Below are positions 7,709 through 17,903 of a stretch of 33,956 nt of DNA, piece after piece (position 1 is the stretch's first letter; each line of letters opens with the position of its first letter). Position numbers and translations under genes: made by a program. This DNA comes from Actinomycetota bacterium (lineage in GTDB: Bacteria > Actinomycetota > Actinomycetes > Nanopelagicales > Nanopelagicaceae): assembly GCA_010030895.1 (NCBI GenBank), contig RHBS01000008.1, forward strand, positions 1-33,956. Direction: 5' to 3'. Under the pieces are notes generated by a model. It worked only from the letters and a program-made list of their open reading frames with translations. It did not search any database and had not been told where the DNA came from.

Positions 7709-9771
7709 AACTACCCAGTTGGAGTGAACTAGACGATAAAGCTGTTGCCATTTCAAGAGCGCTAGCAATGGATGCAGTACAAAAGGTAGGTAATGGCCAT
7801 CCAGGAACCGCGATGGCATTAGCGCCGGTGGCATATACGCTATTTCAACGGGTCCTAAAACATAATCCTGCCGAGCCGAAATGGATAGCTCGAGATCGAT
7901 TCATCCTCTCTTGTGGTCATTCATCTCTAACACTTTATATTCAACTTTATTTATCTGGTTATGGAGTAGCACTTGAAGATTTAAAATCATTTAGAACTCT
8001 GAACTCTTTAACACCTGGTCATCCAGAGTATGGTCATACGGTAGGAGTAGAAACAACTACTGGTCCACTTGGGCAGGGCGTAGCTAATGGTGTCGGTATG
8101 GCAATGGCAGCTAGATATGAAAAGGGGTTGCTAGATCCAGAAGAAACTACCGATATTTTTAATCACAACATTTGGGTACTTTGCTCTGACGGTGATTTAC
8201 AAGAGGGTGTAAGTGCAGAAGCCTCTTCACTTGCTGGTACTCAAGCACTCGGTAACCTAAAGGTTATTTATGATGATAATCGTATTTCAATTGAGGGTGA
8301 TACTCACGTTGCTTTTACAGAAGATGTTTCGGCTCGGTATAAATCTTATGGTTGGGAAGTTTTTGAAGTAAGAACCCGAAAAAATGGTGATGTAGATCGG
8401 GAGAATCTGGAAACAGCATTGCTTAAAGCGATTTCCGTAACAGATAAACCTGTATTAATAAGATTAGAAAGTGTTATCGCCTGGCCAGCGCCAAACGCAA
8501 AAGGAACAGCTAAATCTCATGGCTCAGCGTTAGGAGGTGATGAGGTAGCAGCCACTAAAGAGATTCTTCAATTAGATCCTAGCCAAAGTTTCTATGTTCC
8601 AAATGAAATTATTGAACATACCCGCAAGGTTATGCAACGTGGTAGTGAGCTCCATAAAGCTTGGCAGTTAAAATTTTCTAAATGGCAAGAGCAAAATCCT
8701 GATCGCGCCGCACTTTTGAATCGTTTAATAAGAAAAGAATTACCTAGAGACTGGGCCGATGATTTACCCATTTTTTCTAGTGACAAAGAGATTTCTACTA
8801 GAGCGGCATCTGGAAAGGTGATTCAGTACATTGCAAAATCACTCCCTGAGTTTTGGGGCGGATCTGCAGATCTTGCTGAAAGTAATAACACCACGATTGA
8901 AGGTAGTGCTTCATTTTTGCCAAATACAAGCAAGATTTCCTCTGCAAATCCATACGGTCGAGTAGTTCACTTTGGAATTAGAGAACATGCTATGGGCGCC
9001 ATTTTGAATGGAGCTGCACTCCATGGCTTAGTGAAACCATTTGCTGGCACATTTTTAGTATTTAGCGATTACATGAGAGGCGCAGTTCGACTTTCATCAC
9101 TTATGCAACTGCAAGTCACCTTTGTTTGGACTCATGATTCAGTTGGATTAGGAGAGGATGGACCGACTCATCAACCAGTAGAACATCTTGCTGCACTACG
9201 TGCGATGCCGGGTTTAGATATTGTTCGCCCAGCAGATGCGAATGAAGTAAGAGTCTGCTGGAAACACATTATTGAAAGATCTAAACCGGCTGGAATAATT
9301 TTATCCCGTCAAAATCTTCCAGTTTTTGATCGGGTCCTGTATGCACCGGCTGAAGGTGCTACAAAAGGTGCGTATGTAATTGCGTATGGCGATAACAAAG
9401 CCATGAAATGCGATGTCATTATTCTGGCCTCCGGATCAGAGGTGAGTATTGCTTTACAAGCTCAAAAATTACTCGCGGATAAAAATATCAAAGCCAGGGT
9501 TGTTAGCACTCCCTGTATTGAATGGTTTTATGAACAGCCTGATTCATACCAAGAGCAAGTTTTACCAAAATCAATTAAAGCTCGTGTGAGTGTGGAGGCT
9601 GGCGTATCTCAGCCATGGCACAAACTCATTGGTGATTATGGTGTATCTGTATCTCTAGAACACTTTGGTGCCTCCGGTAGTGCCTCAGCTTTGTTCAAGG
9701 AGTTTGGATTTACTGCCGAAAATGTAGCAGCCAAAGCCGAAGAGAGTTTTAAAAAAGCACATGCAAAATAA
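7705..9771 (+). CDS. tkt: Transketolase
   Basis: A thiamine diphosphate enzyme of 688 residues that moves two-carbon units in the non-oxidative pentose phosphate pathway. Visible residues are GNGHPGTAM with His32, DRFILSCGHSS (His72), GPLGQGVANGVG, the cofactor motif from SDGDLQEG (161-168) to DDN (190-192), KSHGSALGG (His272), and the catalytic Glu427 in FGIREHAMG. THDSVGLGEDGPTHQP follows. All three domains are present. It overlaps ctaA by 4 nt (ATGA), so its translation is coupled to a heme gene. The usual partners tal, zwf, opcA and pgl do not follow it; pgi is next after a 75-nt spacer. Confidence 0.97.
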   Translation: MKLPSWSELDDKAVAISRALAMDAVQKVGNGHPGTAMALAPVAYTLFQRVLKHNPAEPKWIARDRFILSCGHSSLTLYIQLYLSGYGVALEDLKSFRTLNSLTPGHPEYGHTVGVETTTGPLGQGVANGVGMAMAARYEKGLLDPEETTDIFNHNIWVLCSDGDLQEGVSAEASSLAGTQALGNLKVIYDDNRISIEGDTHVAFTEDVSARYKSYGWEVFEVRTRKNGDVDRENLETALLKAISVTDKPVLIRLESVIAWPAPNAKGTAKSHGSALGGDEVAATKEILQLDPSQSFYVPNEIIEHTRKVMQRGSELHKAWQLKFSKWQEQNPDRAALLNRLIRKELPRDWADDLPIFSSDKEISTRAASGKVIQYIAKSLPEFWGGSADLAESNNTTIEGSASFLPNTSKISSANPYGRVVHFGIREHAMGAILNGAALHGLVKPFAGTFLVFSDYMRGAVRLSSLMQLQVTFVWTHDSVGLGEDGPTHQPVEHLAALRAMPGLDIVRPADANEVRVCWKHIIERSKPAGIILSRQNLPVFDRVLYAPAEGATKGAYVIAYGDNKAMKCDVIILASGSEVSIALQAQKLLADKNIKARVVSTPCIEWFYEQPDSYQEQVLPKSIKARVSVEAGVSQPWHKLIGDYGVSVSLEHFGASGSASALFKEFGFTAENVAAKAEESFKKAHAK

Positions 9772-9775
9772 ACTG

Positions 9776-9806
9776 ATTTATCTTTTTTCTTTTACTATAG
9801 ATAAAT
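9776..9806. repeat. Weak AT-rich inverted repeat in the tkt-pgi spacer
   Basis: ATTTATC (9776-9782) pairs with GATAAAT (9800-9806) across a 17-nt pyrimidine-rich loop. A T6 run sits inside the loop rather than after the stem, so it is a poor intrinsic terminator. TACTAT within the loop could be a -10 box for pgi. I see no tal remnant in the 75-nt spacer. Confidence 0.3.
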
Positions 9807-9846
9807 TTCATATATGTAGTCATTTTCTAGTTAAGTCCTTCTAAAT

Positions 9847-11346
9847 ATGAAAGTCTTTGGAAATGCTTTATCAGCTCTAGACGAAAATGTGATTTCAGAG
9901 TTGAATCTTCTACTTCCGCGAATTTCAGAAAAGGACCCCAAAATCTGGGGAAATGAAACAGAAGCTAAAAATAGATTGGGGTGGGTAGATTTACCATTTT
10001 CTTCACGAAATTTGCTACCACAATTTGATGCGCTTTCGGCTTGGGTTCGATCTAGGGGGTTAACTCATTTAGTTCTTTGTGGCATGGGAGGTTCCTCACT
10101 CGCTGCAGAAGTTATAGCTAATTCAGAGAGTAAGTTGCTTACAATAATTGACTCAACTGATCCAGATCAGATTCGGAGATCTATTCCGCAAGATCTAGAA
10201 AAATCCTTAATTATCATTGCGTCAAAATCGGGTACTACGATCGAAACTATCTCTCACTTTAAGTTTTTTGAGCAATTATTTCTCGATAAAAAACTTGATC
10301 CAGTTTTGCACCTAATAGTACTCACCGACCCTAAAACAGATCTAAATTTAAATTCGAGGCGCCAAGGCTATAAAGTATTTGAAACTGATCTGTCAGTTGG
10401 TGGAAGATTTAGCGCACTTTCGGCATTCGGCCTTTTACCTGCTTCACTACTTGGAATTGATGTATCTGTAATTTTGGATGATGCCCAGAAAGCACATGAA
10501 ATTGTTCTTACGCCAAACTCCCCGGCAGTTTTGATTGCTACTGCCCTGTTTCAACGAACCCAGCAATTTGTAACTATTTCTAGGGGCCAGGCGGAATTAA
10601 GTGGCCTTGGAGATTGGATTGAACAGTTAATTGCTGAATCGACTGGCAAAAATCAAACCGGTAGATTACCAATTGTTTCACCGAGCTCAAGAGCAGTTTC
10701 ATCAATCCTGTCGATTGGTTTTAAAGGAAATGATTTTGACATAACAGTCGAAGCAACACTCGGTGAGCATTTTGTACTTTGGGAATGGATTACAGTTTTA
10801 CTGTGCTATCTACTAAAAGTAGATCCTTTTGATCAACCAAATGTATCTGAATCAAAACAAAGCACCCTGAAAATTTTAGATAAAATAAGAACTGGAACTT
10901 TCTCATTTGCATCACCACAAATAAAGAATGAATCTTTCGATGTGTACACTAATTGTAATGTCGGTAGTATTGATGAGTTTCTAGAGAAACCATTTGAGTA
11001 CCTCGCAGTGATGGCATTTCTTCCTAGATATATGCAGCAGGATGTCTTTATATTCATTAACAAGATCGCTTCAAAATTAAATCGTCCTATTACCTTTGGC
11101 TGGGGACCTAGATTTCTCCACTCAACTGGGCAGTTTCATAAAGGTGGCAATACAAATGGTGGATTTATACAAATTACCCGGCAAATTGAGAATGATTTGA
11201 ATATACCAACTGAGGATTTTACATTTGGTCAACTAATAACAGCCCAAGCTTTAGGTGACGCGGAATCGCTAACACAAAGAAGTTATCCAGTTTTTAGAAT
11301 TCATTTAAAACAAGATAAAGGCGCTTTGCCTAAAATATTTAGTTAA
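9847..11346 (+). CDS. pgi: Glucose-6-phosphate isomerase
   Basis: Interconverts glucose 6-phosphate and fructose 6-phosphate. The 499-residue protein shows GMGGSSLAAE (79-88) and ASKSGTTIET (125-134), the sugar-phosphate-binding loops of the first SIS domain. VGGRFSALSAFG and the active-site stretch GLGDWIEQLIAESTGK follow, then a C-terminal FLHSTGQFHKGG segment. This is the form found in actinobacteria, sometimes fused behind transaldolase; here it is free-standing and starts at ATG 9847 without a transaldolase part. No clear ribosome binding site precedes the ATG. Its stop codon overlaps the stop of rbpA on the other strand. Confidence 0.94.
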   Translation: MKVFGNALSALDENVISELNLLLPRISEKDPKIWGNETEAKNRLGWVDLPFSSRNLLPQFDALSAWVRSRGLTHLVLCGMGGSSLAAEVIANSESKLLTIIDSTDPDQIRRSIPQDLEKSLIIIASKSGTTIETISHFKFFEQLFLDKKLDPVLHLIVLTDPKTDLNLNSRRQGYKVFETDLSVGGRFSALSAFGLLPASLLGIDVSVILDDAQKAHEIVLTPNSPAVLIATALFQRTQQFVTISRGQAELSGLGDWIEQLIAESTGKNQTGRLPIVSPSSRAVSSILSIGFKGNDFDITVEATLGEHFVLWEWITVLLCYLLKVDPFDQPNVSESKQSTLKILDKIRTGTFSFASPQIKNESFDVYTNCNVGSIDEFLEKPFEYLAVMAFLPRYMQQDVFIFINKIASKLNRPITFGWGPRFLHSTGQFHKGGNTNGGFIQITRQIENDLNIPTEDFTFGQLITAQALGDAESLTQRSYPVFRIHLKQDKGALPKIFS

Positions 11347-11684
11347 TCTTCTCCTCTTAATTTCTTCAGTGCAATTTCAAGAATCTTATTCGCCTCAGCC
11401 TCTGTCCTTCGCTCCTTAACATAAGCTAGGTGAGTTTTATATGGCTCATTCTTCATAGGCATTGGAGGTTTATTCTTATCTTGACCGGCCGGAAAGCCAC
11501 AACGCGGACAATCCCATTCTGCTGGAACCTCGACTGTGCCATCTTCGGCAAATGATGGCTTTGTTTCATGTCCATTTGCACACCAATAAGAAACTCTAAA
11601 TCTTGCAATTGATTCTCCGCGCTCGGCCTCGCCCATTGGGCCAGCACCGACTCGACTTCCACGGATTGAACTGCCACCAGCCAT
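11343..11684 (-). CDS. rbpA: RbpA, RNA polymerase-binding transcription activator
   Basis: A 113-residue actinobacteria-specific protein that binds RNA polymerase and the principal sigma factor and stabilises open promoter complexes. The N-terminal tail contains RGSRVGAGPM. The zinc-binding core has YWCANGHET and CPRCG as metal ligands, and the C-terminal basic linker and sigma-interaction helix (YVKERRTEAEANKILE) are present. Presence of rbpA is good evidence for the phylum. ATG 11684 has GGAG 5 nt upstream and lies 9 nt after secG. Its TAA overlaps the TAA of pgi head-on, leaving no room for a terminator between the two. Confidence 0.96.
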   Translation of the reverse strand: MAGGSSIRGSRVGAGPMGEAERGESIARFRVSYWCANGHETKPSFAEDGTVEVPAEWDCPRCGFPAGQDKNKPPMPMKNEPYKTHLAYVKERRTEAEANKILEIALKKLRGED

Positions 11685-11693
11685 CTCTACTCC

Positions 11694-11924
11694 TTAATTC
11701 TTCAACAACAAGCTAAGTGCGATAACAGCTGAAAACCAAACACCGCCAACAACTATTGTAATGCGATCTAAATTCTTCTCTACAACAGACGATCCACCGT
11801 AGGTTGATGAGATGCCACCACCAAACAAATCAGACAAGCCTGAGCCTTTACCTTTATGAAGTAAAACTAGAATTATCATCAAAATGCTAGATATTATTAA
11901 AATTACAGTGAGAGCTAAATTCAT
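11694..11924 (-). CDS. secG: SecG, preprotein translocase subunit
   Basis: A 76-residue protein with two membrane helices (about residues 3-20 and 55-73), joined by a loop containing LHKGKGSGLSDLFGG. That loop is typical of SecG, a small partner of the SecYE protein-export channel. Length is normal. Position between tpiA and rbpA is standard for actinobacteria. A weak ribosome binding site (AAGGCGAG) precedes the ATG. The 77-nt spacer to tpiA is the largest gap in this operon block and may hold a promoter, for instance a TAGTAT-like -10 sequence, but I cannot fix one. Confidence 0.93.
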   Translation of the reverse strand: MNLALTVILIISSILMIILVLLHKGKGSGLSDLFGGGISSTYGGSSVVEKNLDRITIVVGGVWFSAVIALSLLLKN

Positions 11925-12001
11925 TTACTCGCCTTCGACATTAGATAAAATCTCTGAGCAAAGGATACTATCTTTAGGGGTAAATCCTTAAATTTAGGCT
12001 C

Positions 12002-12787
12002 CTAAGCCTTGTTTAATACACGGTGAAACTTTGAAATTCGTGCAAACTCCTCTGGGTCTAGGGAGGCGCCACCAACAAGCGCACCATCTACATCCACTTC
12101 TTTCATGATGTCCAAGGTATTAATTGACTTCACTGAACCACCATAAAGAATTCTGCAATTATCGGCTATTTCATCATTACCTATTTTTCTTAACTCACTT
12201 CGAATAGCAGAACAAACCTCTTGAGCATCCTCAGGAGTTGCAGTTTTACCAGTTCCGATCGCCCAAACTGGTTCATAGGCAATTACAATTTTTTTAAGAT
12301 CTGGTTTATGAAAGCCTTTGAGCCCATTTCGAAGTTGTTCAAGCACAAAAGAAATTTGATTTCCAGCTTCTCTTACAGACAACTCCTCACCAATACATAA
12401 AATAGGTTTGAGCTCATTTGCAAGCGCAGCTTTAATTTTCTTGTTTACTATTTCATCGCTCTCAGAATGATTTGTCCTACGCTCACTATGACCAACCAAA
12501 ACATAAGTGCAACCTAATTTGTTTAGCATCGATCCAGATATTTCACCAGTGTAAGCTCCCGATTCAGCAACTGATATATCTTGAGCACCATATAACAGTC
12601 TTAATCGATCCCCATCTACAAGGGTTTGAACAGACCTTATATCTGTAAACGGTGGAATTATTACCACCTCAACTGCATCATAATCACGATCTTCTAGCGA
12701 GTAAGCAAGCTTTTGAGTTACTGCGATGGCCTCTAAGTGATTTAGGTTCATCTTCCAGTTACCGGCAATCAATGGTTTTCGCAACAT
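12002..12787 (-). CDS. tpiA: Triosephosphate isomerase
   Basis: A 261-residue TIM barrel that interconverts dihydroxyacetone phosphate and glyceraldehyde 3-phosphate. Catalytic residues are all visible: Asn10 and Lys12 in GNWKMN, His100 in LVGHSERR, and Glu172 in [10 protein letters not shown], with the flexible lid loop directly after it. YGGSVK near the C-terminus forms part of the phosphate site. It starts at ATG 12787, 6 nt after the pgk stop on the same strand, in the conserved gap-pgk-tpiA-secG order. Confidence 0.97.
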   Translation of the reverse strand: MLRKPLIAGNWKMNLNHLEAIAVTQKLAYSLEDRDYDAVEVVIIPPFTDIRSVQTLVDGDRLRLLYGAQDISVAESGAYTGEISGSMLNKLGCTYVLVGHSERRTNHSESDEIVNKKIKAALANELKPILCIGEELSVREAGNQISFVLEQLRNGLKGFHKPDLKKIVIAYEPVWAIGTGKTATPEDAQEVCSAIRSELRKIGNDEIADNCRILYGGSVKSINTLDIMKEVDVDGALVGGASLDPEEFARISKFHRVLNKA

Positions 12788-12793
12788 TGCCTC

Positions 12794-13978
12794 TTAACTT
12801 AGCGCAACAAGTCCGGGCAATTCTTTGCCCTCAAGATACTCAAGTGAAGCGCCCCCGCCAGTTGAGATATAACTAAAATCATTATCTGCAAATCCTAATT
12901 GACGCACCGCTGCCGCGGAGTCTCCCCCGCCGACAACTGTCATGCCATCAACTTGGCTTAGAGCCTGCGCTACAACTTTAGTCCCATTTGCAAAATTTGG
13001 AAATTCAAAAACTCCCATAGGTCCATTCCAAAATACTGTTTTACAACTCTTAATTTCACTTGCAAAAAGCTCTGCGCTTTTAGGCCCAATATCAAGTCCC
13101 ATTTGATCATCTGGAATATTGTGGCAACTGACTAAAGTTGGCTTTGCATCAATTGAGAATTCAGGAGCCACCACAATGTCTACTGGTAAAACCATCTTTA
13201 CCCCTAGTGCCTGAGCATCTATTAATATCTTCTCAACCTGCGGAACTAGATCATTCTCAACGAGTGATTTACCAACCTTTATTCCCTTGGCGGCCAGGAA
13301 TGTGAATACCATTCCACCACCAATTGCCAACATGTTAACTTTGTTTAGCAGATTTGAAATCACGCCGATTTTGTCTGAAACTTTTGCGCCACCTAAAACT
13401 ACTCCGTATGGTCGCAGTGGATCCTGAGTTAATTTCTCTAAAACCTTTACTTCTTTAGAGATTAGATCTCCAGCTGCTGATGGGAGAAGTTTGGCAAGTT
13501 CATAAACCGAAGCATGTTTTCTATGAACAGCTCCAAACCCGTCCCCCACATAAAAATTTCCATAGCTTGCTATTTCTTTTGCCAATCTCATGCGCTCTGA
13601 TTCATCTTTGCTGGTTTCAGCTGACTCAAACCTAATGTTCTCAAGCAGTAGAATTTCACCTGGCTTAAGATCCGTTGCCACTTGCAAGGCTCCTGAAGTT
13701 TTGTCAGAAAAAATAACTTTAGTTCCAATTAGTTGTTCAAGCCTTGCTGCTACTGGTTTAAGTGAAAGCTCCACTTTAACTTCACCTTTTGGTCTACCGA
13801 GATGTGCAACTATTACAACTGAGCAATTTGCTTCAAGCAGCCTTCTCAGAGTTGATAATGAAGCAACAATTCTGCCATCATCAGAAATAACACCATTTTT
13901 GATTGGTACATTGAGGTCACAACGCAGGATTACCTTTTTATTTTTATAATCTGCGTTTTCTAAAGTTTTAATTCCCAT
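12794..13978 (-). CDS. pgk: Phosphoglycerate kinase
   Basis: Transfers phosphate from 1,3-bisphosphoglycerate to ADP. The N-terminal substrate domain has VILRCDLNVP and HLGRPKG, then LLLENIRFE. The C-terminal nucleotide domain has GGAKVSDKIGVI, FWNGPMGVFE, VVGGGDSAAAV and the hinge STGGGASLEYLEG. I choose ATG 13978, which gives 394 residues starting MGIKTLE, the normal N-terminus and length for the family. An in-frame ATG at 14017 would add 13 unlike residues inside the gap gene. The chosen ATG lies 4 nt after the gap stop, so the two are probably coupled. Confidence 0.96.
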   Translation of the reverse strand: MGIKTLENADYKNKKVILRCDLNVPIKNGVISDDGRIVASLSTLRRLLEANCSVVIVAHLGRPKGEVKVELSLKPVAARLEQLIGTKVIFSDKTSGALQVATDLKPGEILLLENIRFESAETSKDESERMRLAKEIASYGNFYVGDGFGAVHRKHASVYELAKLLPSAAGDLISKEVKVLEKLTQDPLRPYGVVLGGAKVSDKIGVISNLLNKVNMLAIGGGMVFTFLAAKGIKVGKSLVENDLVPQVEKILIDAQALGVKMVLPVDIVVAPEFSIDAKPTLVSCHNIPDDQMGLDIGPKSAELFASEIKSCKTVFWNGPMGVFEFPNFANGTKVVAQALSQVDGMTVVGGGDSAAAVRQLGFADNDFSYISTGGGASLEYLEGKELPGLVALS

Positions 13979-13982
13979 CAAA

Positions 13983-15002
<1,020 letters not shown>

Positions 15003-15015
15003 CTAAAAATTAACA

Positions 15016-15029
15016 TCACATCATTGTGA
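15016..15029. promoter_or_regulatory. Inverted repeat TCACA-N4-TGTGA upstream of gap
   Basis: A perfect two-arm repeat lies 32-45 nt before the gap ATG, in the only sizeable spacer between whiA and gap. It could be an operator for the gap-pgk-tpiA genes. The half-sites are in the opposite order from the CRP consensus, so I do not assign it to CRP. Confidence 0.3.
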
Positions 15030-15059
15030 GGTGCACATCTTATCAGGGAAAAAATACGC

Positions 15060-16037
15060 CTAATTCAACAAATCTGGACTGATGCTCGCTTCAGTATCAG
15101 GAACGCCCAGCTCTCGAGCTCTTTTGTCTGCCATTGCTAATAATCTACGGATGCGGCCTGCAATTGCATCTTTTGTCATAGGTGGCGAGGCGAGAGAGCC
15201 CAACTCTTCAAGACTTGCTTGGCCGTGAGTAACTCGTAACTCACCAGCCTCTTTCAAATGCTCTGGTATTTCAGAACCCAAAATCTCCATTGCCCTTTGA
15301 ACTCTAGCTGAAGCAGCCACTGCTGCTCTTGCAGATCTTCGTAAATTAGCATCATCAAAATTTGCTAATCGGTTGGCGGTTGCCCTAACTTCACGGCGCA
15401 TCCTTCTTTCTTCCCACGCAAGAACTGTTTCATGTGCACCCAAGCGAGTTAGCAATGCACCTATTGCATCACCATCTCTAATAACTACACGATCCACACC
15501 TCGTACTTCACGAGCCTTTGCTGTTATTCCAATTCTCCTTGCTGCGCCTACAAGCGCCAAAGCAGCTTCTGGACCAGGACAGGTAATTTCTAAAGCAGAG
15601 GATCGACCTGGCTCTGTTAAAGAGCCGTGCGCCAGAAATGCTCCGCGCCATGCCGACTCTGAATCACAGATTGCAGCCGATACAACCTGCGGCGGTAAAC
15701 CTCTGATCGGACGATTGTTGGCATCCACTAATCCAGTCTGTCTTGCCAGTGCATCTGCATCAGCGATTACTCTGACAATGTACCGACTACCTTTTCGTAT
15801 CCCACTTGAAGAAACCACCGATAATTCACTTTCATGACCAAAGACTTCAGAGATGTCTTTGCGAAGTCGCCGTGCAGTTTGCGCGGCATCTAATTCAACC
15901 TCCACAATGATTTTCCCAGCTGCCACATGCAAGCCACCTGCAAATCTAAGTAATGCAGATACCTCTGCCTTTCGACAGCAAGGCTTAGAAATTGATAATC
16001 GGCCAAGCTCATCCTTAACCGCTTCAGTCATTGCCAT
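15060..16037 (-). CDS. whiA: WhiA, DNA-binding sporulation/division regulator family
   Basis: A 325-residue protein with an N-terminal LAGLIDADG-like domain ([19 protein letters not shown] at its beginning, [12 protein letters not shown] further on) and a C-terminal helix-turn-helix region (about 245-310, including [25 protein letters not shown]). In Streptomyces WhiA partners WhiB in controlling septation; non-sporulating actinobacteria and firmicutes keep it for division and chromosome functions. The homing endonuclease fold lacks nuclease residues in this family. ATG 16037 has AAAGGAG 4 nt upstream; a second ATG two codons on is also possible. It follows rapZ and yvcK as in most Gram-positives. 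Confidence 0.96.
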   Translation of the reverse strand: MAMTEAVKDELGRLSISKPCCRKAEVSALLRFAGGLHVAAGKIIVEVELDAAQTARRLRKDISEVFGHESELSVVSSSGIRKGSRYIVRVIADADALARQTGLVDANNRPIRGLPPQVVSAAICDSESAWRGAFLAHGSLTEPGRSSALEITCPGPEAALALVGAARRIGITAKAREVRGVDRVVIRDGDAIGALLTRLGAHETVLAWEERRMRREVRATANRLANFDDANLRRSARAAVAASARVQRAMEILGSEIPEHLKEAGELRVTHGQASLEELGSLASPPMTKDAIAGRIRRLLAMADKRARELGVPDTEASISPDLLN

Positions 16038-16074
16038 AAAACTCCTTTACTACAAGTGAATATCTAAGCAGGTC

Positions 16075-17001
16075 TTAATCCAAAATGTGCGAGAAAGCGG
16101 ATATTAATTTTTCTCTATTATGTCGGTAAATATGCTGGCTATCCTTAAGGTCAAGTGCTAAGACTTTTCCCCCACAATCCTCGACTAACTCATCAAAATC
16201 ATTTCCAAGGTCTTGAATAGACTTATCAATTAGCGCATAATCAAATTTGAAATTCTTGCAGTGCTTTAAAATCAATCTCAGGTGATCACCAAGGGTCCTT
16301 CCATAGTATTCATCCTTTATATTTTTGTCTGGAAGATTAAAAATCAGCACTTTTCGTGCATTACTACCTTGGATGACATTTGCTTGGGCCTTGTGAAGAA
16401 AGTGAGGCATAACACTGGATAACCAAGAGCCTGGTCCAACGGTAATCCAATCGGCATCCATCAATGCTTCGTTTGCCTCTGGCGTAACCTTCGGATTACT
16501 TGGAATCAATTTCAGATCATCCACTACCCCATCAGCTGCGGCAACCTCAACCTGTCCTCGGACCACAGTTGAAGTTGTCCCTCTAATAAAAGTCGCCTCA
16601 ATATCCAAAGGTTCTAAAGCCATGGGCAAAACTCGTCCTACTACCTTTAAGAGCTCACCAACTCGATCTAACCCATCAACTGGATCACCATCTCGATCCC
16701 ATAGTGCTGCAAGTAGTAAATTTCCAATTGCATGATTGTTTAGCTCCCCATCACTAGTAAATCTATATTGAAGAATCTCGGCCCAACTCCTTCCCCAATC
16801 ATCATCTGCACAAAGTGCAGCTAACGCCATTCGCAAATCACCTGGAGGAAGAGAGTTGAATTCAGCTCTTAATCTGCCTGAAGAGCCGCCATTATCAGCA
16901 ACAGTGACGATAGCTGTCACATGATTAGTCAAAGTACGCATAGCGCCTAAAGTTGCTGCCAAGCCATGACCGCCACCTAAGCAAACTACTTTTTTATTCA
17001 T
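16075..17001 (-). CDS. yvcK: YvcK/CofD-like gluconeogenesis factor family protein
   Basis: A 308-residue Rossmann-like protein. CLGGGHGLA (7-15) and VADNGGSSGRLR (34-45) are the typical N-terminal motifs of the YvcK branch, which is related to the F420-pathway enzyme CofD. YvcK proteins bind UDP-sugars and are needed for cell shape and growth on gluconeogenic carbon. The sequence lacks neighbouring F420 genes, and its place between rapZ and whiA is diagnostic for YvcK rather than CofD. ATG 17001 follows the rapZ stop by 2 nt. The 37-nt spacer to whiA is unremarkable. Confidence 0.93.
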   Translation of the reverse strand: MNKKVVCLGGGHGLAATLGAMRTLTNHVTAIVTVADNGGSSGRLRAEFNSLPPGDLRMALAALCADDDWGRSWAEILQYRFTSDGELNNHAIGNLLLAALWDRDGDPVDGLDRVGELLKVVGRVLPMALEPLDIEATFIRGTTSTVVRGQVEVAAADGVVDDLKLIPSNPKVTPEANEALMDADWITVGPGSWLSSVMPHFLHKAQANVIQGSNARKVLIFNLPDKNIKDEYYGRTLGDHLRLILKHCKNFKFDYALIDKSIQDLGNDFDELVEDCGGKVLALDLKDSQHIYRHNREKLISAFSHILD

Positions 17002-17003
17002 GC

Positions 17004-17882
17004 TCAGCTTTCTCGACCCAAATCTCGATGAATCGCATGCGCATTTATTGTGTAATTGCCGAGAGTTTTTCCATTTTGTAGTCGAGCGATCAGCTCTTCA
17101 GTTATTGCCACTGAGCGATGTTTACCACCTGTGCATCCGATTGCGAGAGTTAAGTATTTTCGCCCTTCGGCGATAAATCCAACCGCGATGGTTTCAAATA
17201 ATCGTTCATACCTGGTAAGAAATTCTTGGACATTATTACTTTCTAAAACTGCCTTACTAACTTTTTCATTAAGTCCGTTAAGTGGTCGAAGTTCAGGATC
17301 CCAATGTGGGTTTGCTATAAATCTGCAATCCATTACAAGATCAGCATCGACTGGAATCCCATATTTGTAGCCAAATGAGAGAATATTTACTCTAAGGTCG
17401 GCTTCAGTTGAATCATTAAAATGATCTGCAATTTTACGTTCCAACTGATGAATATTTAAAGTAGAGGAATCTATTATTAAATCAGCTGACTCTTTGACCT
17501 CTCTTAGCCGCTCACGTTCTCTGAGAATGCCATCTAGTATTCGCGAGCTACCTTGTAAAGGATGAGGGCGTCGAGTCGCTTCAAAACGCCTCACTAGTAC
17601 ATCATCAGCGGCATCAATAAAAATTGTCTGGCTGCTCACACCCGATTTTTTTAGCTGCTCAACTGATTTTGAAAAACTGTCAAAAAATTCACCGCCTCTA
17701 ACATCGATTATTACTGCGATTTTTTTCATCGTTGGCTGAAGCAGTTTTATCAAGCTTTCAATTAAGGCAGGTGGCAAATTATCAACTACATACCAACCTA
17801 GATCTTCTAGCGCATGGGCCACTGTTGATCTTCCGGCGCCACTCATTCCGCTAACAATGAGAACTTTGGAGTCTTGAACCAT
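17004..17882 (-). CDS. rapZ: RapZ/YvcJ family nucleotide-binding protein
   Basis: A 292-residue P-loop protein. The Walker A motif reads GMSGAGRST (12-20), with Arg where most ATPases have Lys, a variant known among actinobacterial members. DVRGGEF lies at 60-66, and the C-terminal domain has HWDPELRPLNG and GCTGGKHRS (249-257), the putative nucleotide/RNA-binding part. In E. coli RapZ steers RNase E to small RNAs controlling glucosamine-6-phosphate synthase; the function in actinobacteria is less clear. The gene lies 21 nt after uvrC and 2 nt before yvcK. Confidence 0.94.
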   Translation of the reverse strand: MVQDSKVLIVSGMSGAGRSTVAHALEDLGWYVVDNLPPALIESLIKLLQPTMKKIAVIIDVRGGEFFDSFSKSVEQLKKSGVSSQTIFIDAADDVLVRRFEATRRPHPLQGSSRILDGILRERERLREVKESADLIIDSSTLNIHQLERKIADHFNDSTEADLRVNILSFGYKYGIPVDADLVMDCRFIANPHWDPELRPLNGLNEKVSKAVLESNNVQEFLTRYERLFETIAVGFIAEGRKYLTLAIGCTGGKHRSVAITEELIARLQNGKTLGNYTINAHAIHRDLGRES

Positions 17883-17903
17883 GGCTATATATTGCTATGT
17901 ATG

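Noticed and set aside
9772-9846. Possible remnant of transaldolase between tkt and pgi
   Set aside because: Only 75 nt of AT-rich sequence with no recognisable coding trace in any frame.
11977-11987. 11-mer GATTTACCCCT shared by the secG upstream region and the rpsA leader
   Set aside because: Many such shared 11-mers are expected by chance in a 34-kb AT-rich window, and the positions relative to the genes differ.
17004-17882. RapZ Walker A with Arg in place of Lys as a sign of lost function
   Set aside because: The GxGR form is, as far as I know, normal for actinobacterial members of this family, so it is not evidence of decay.
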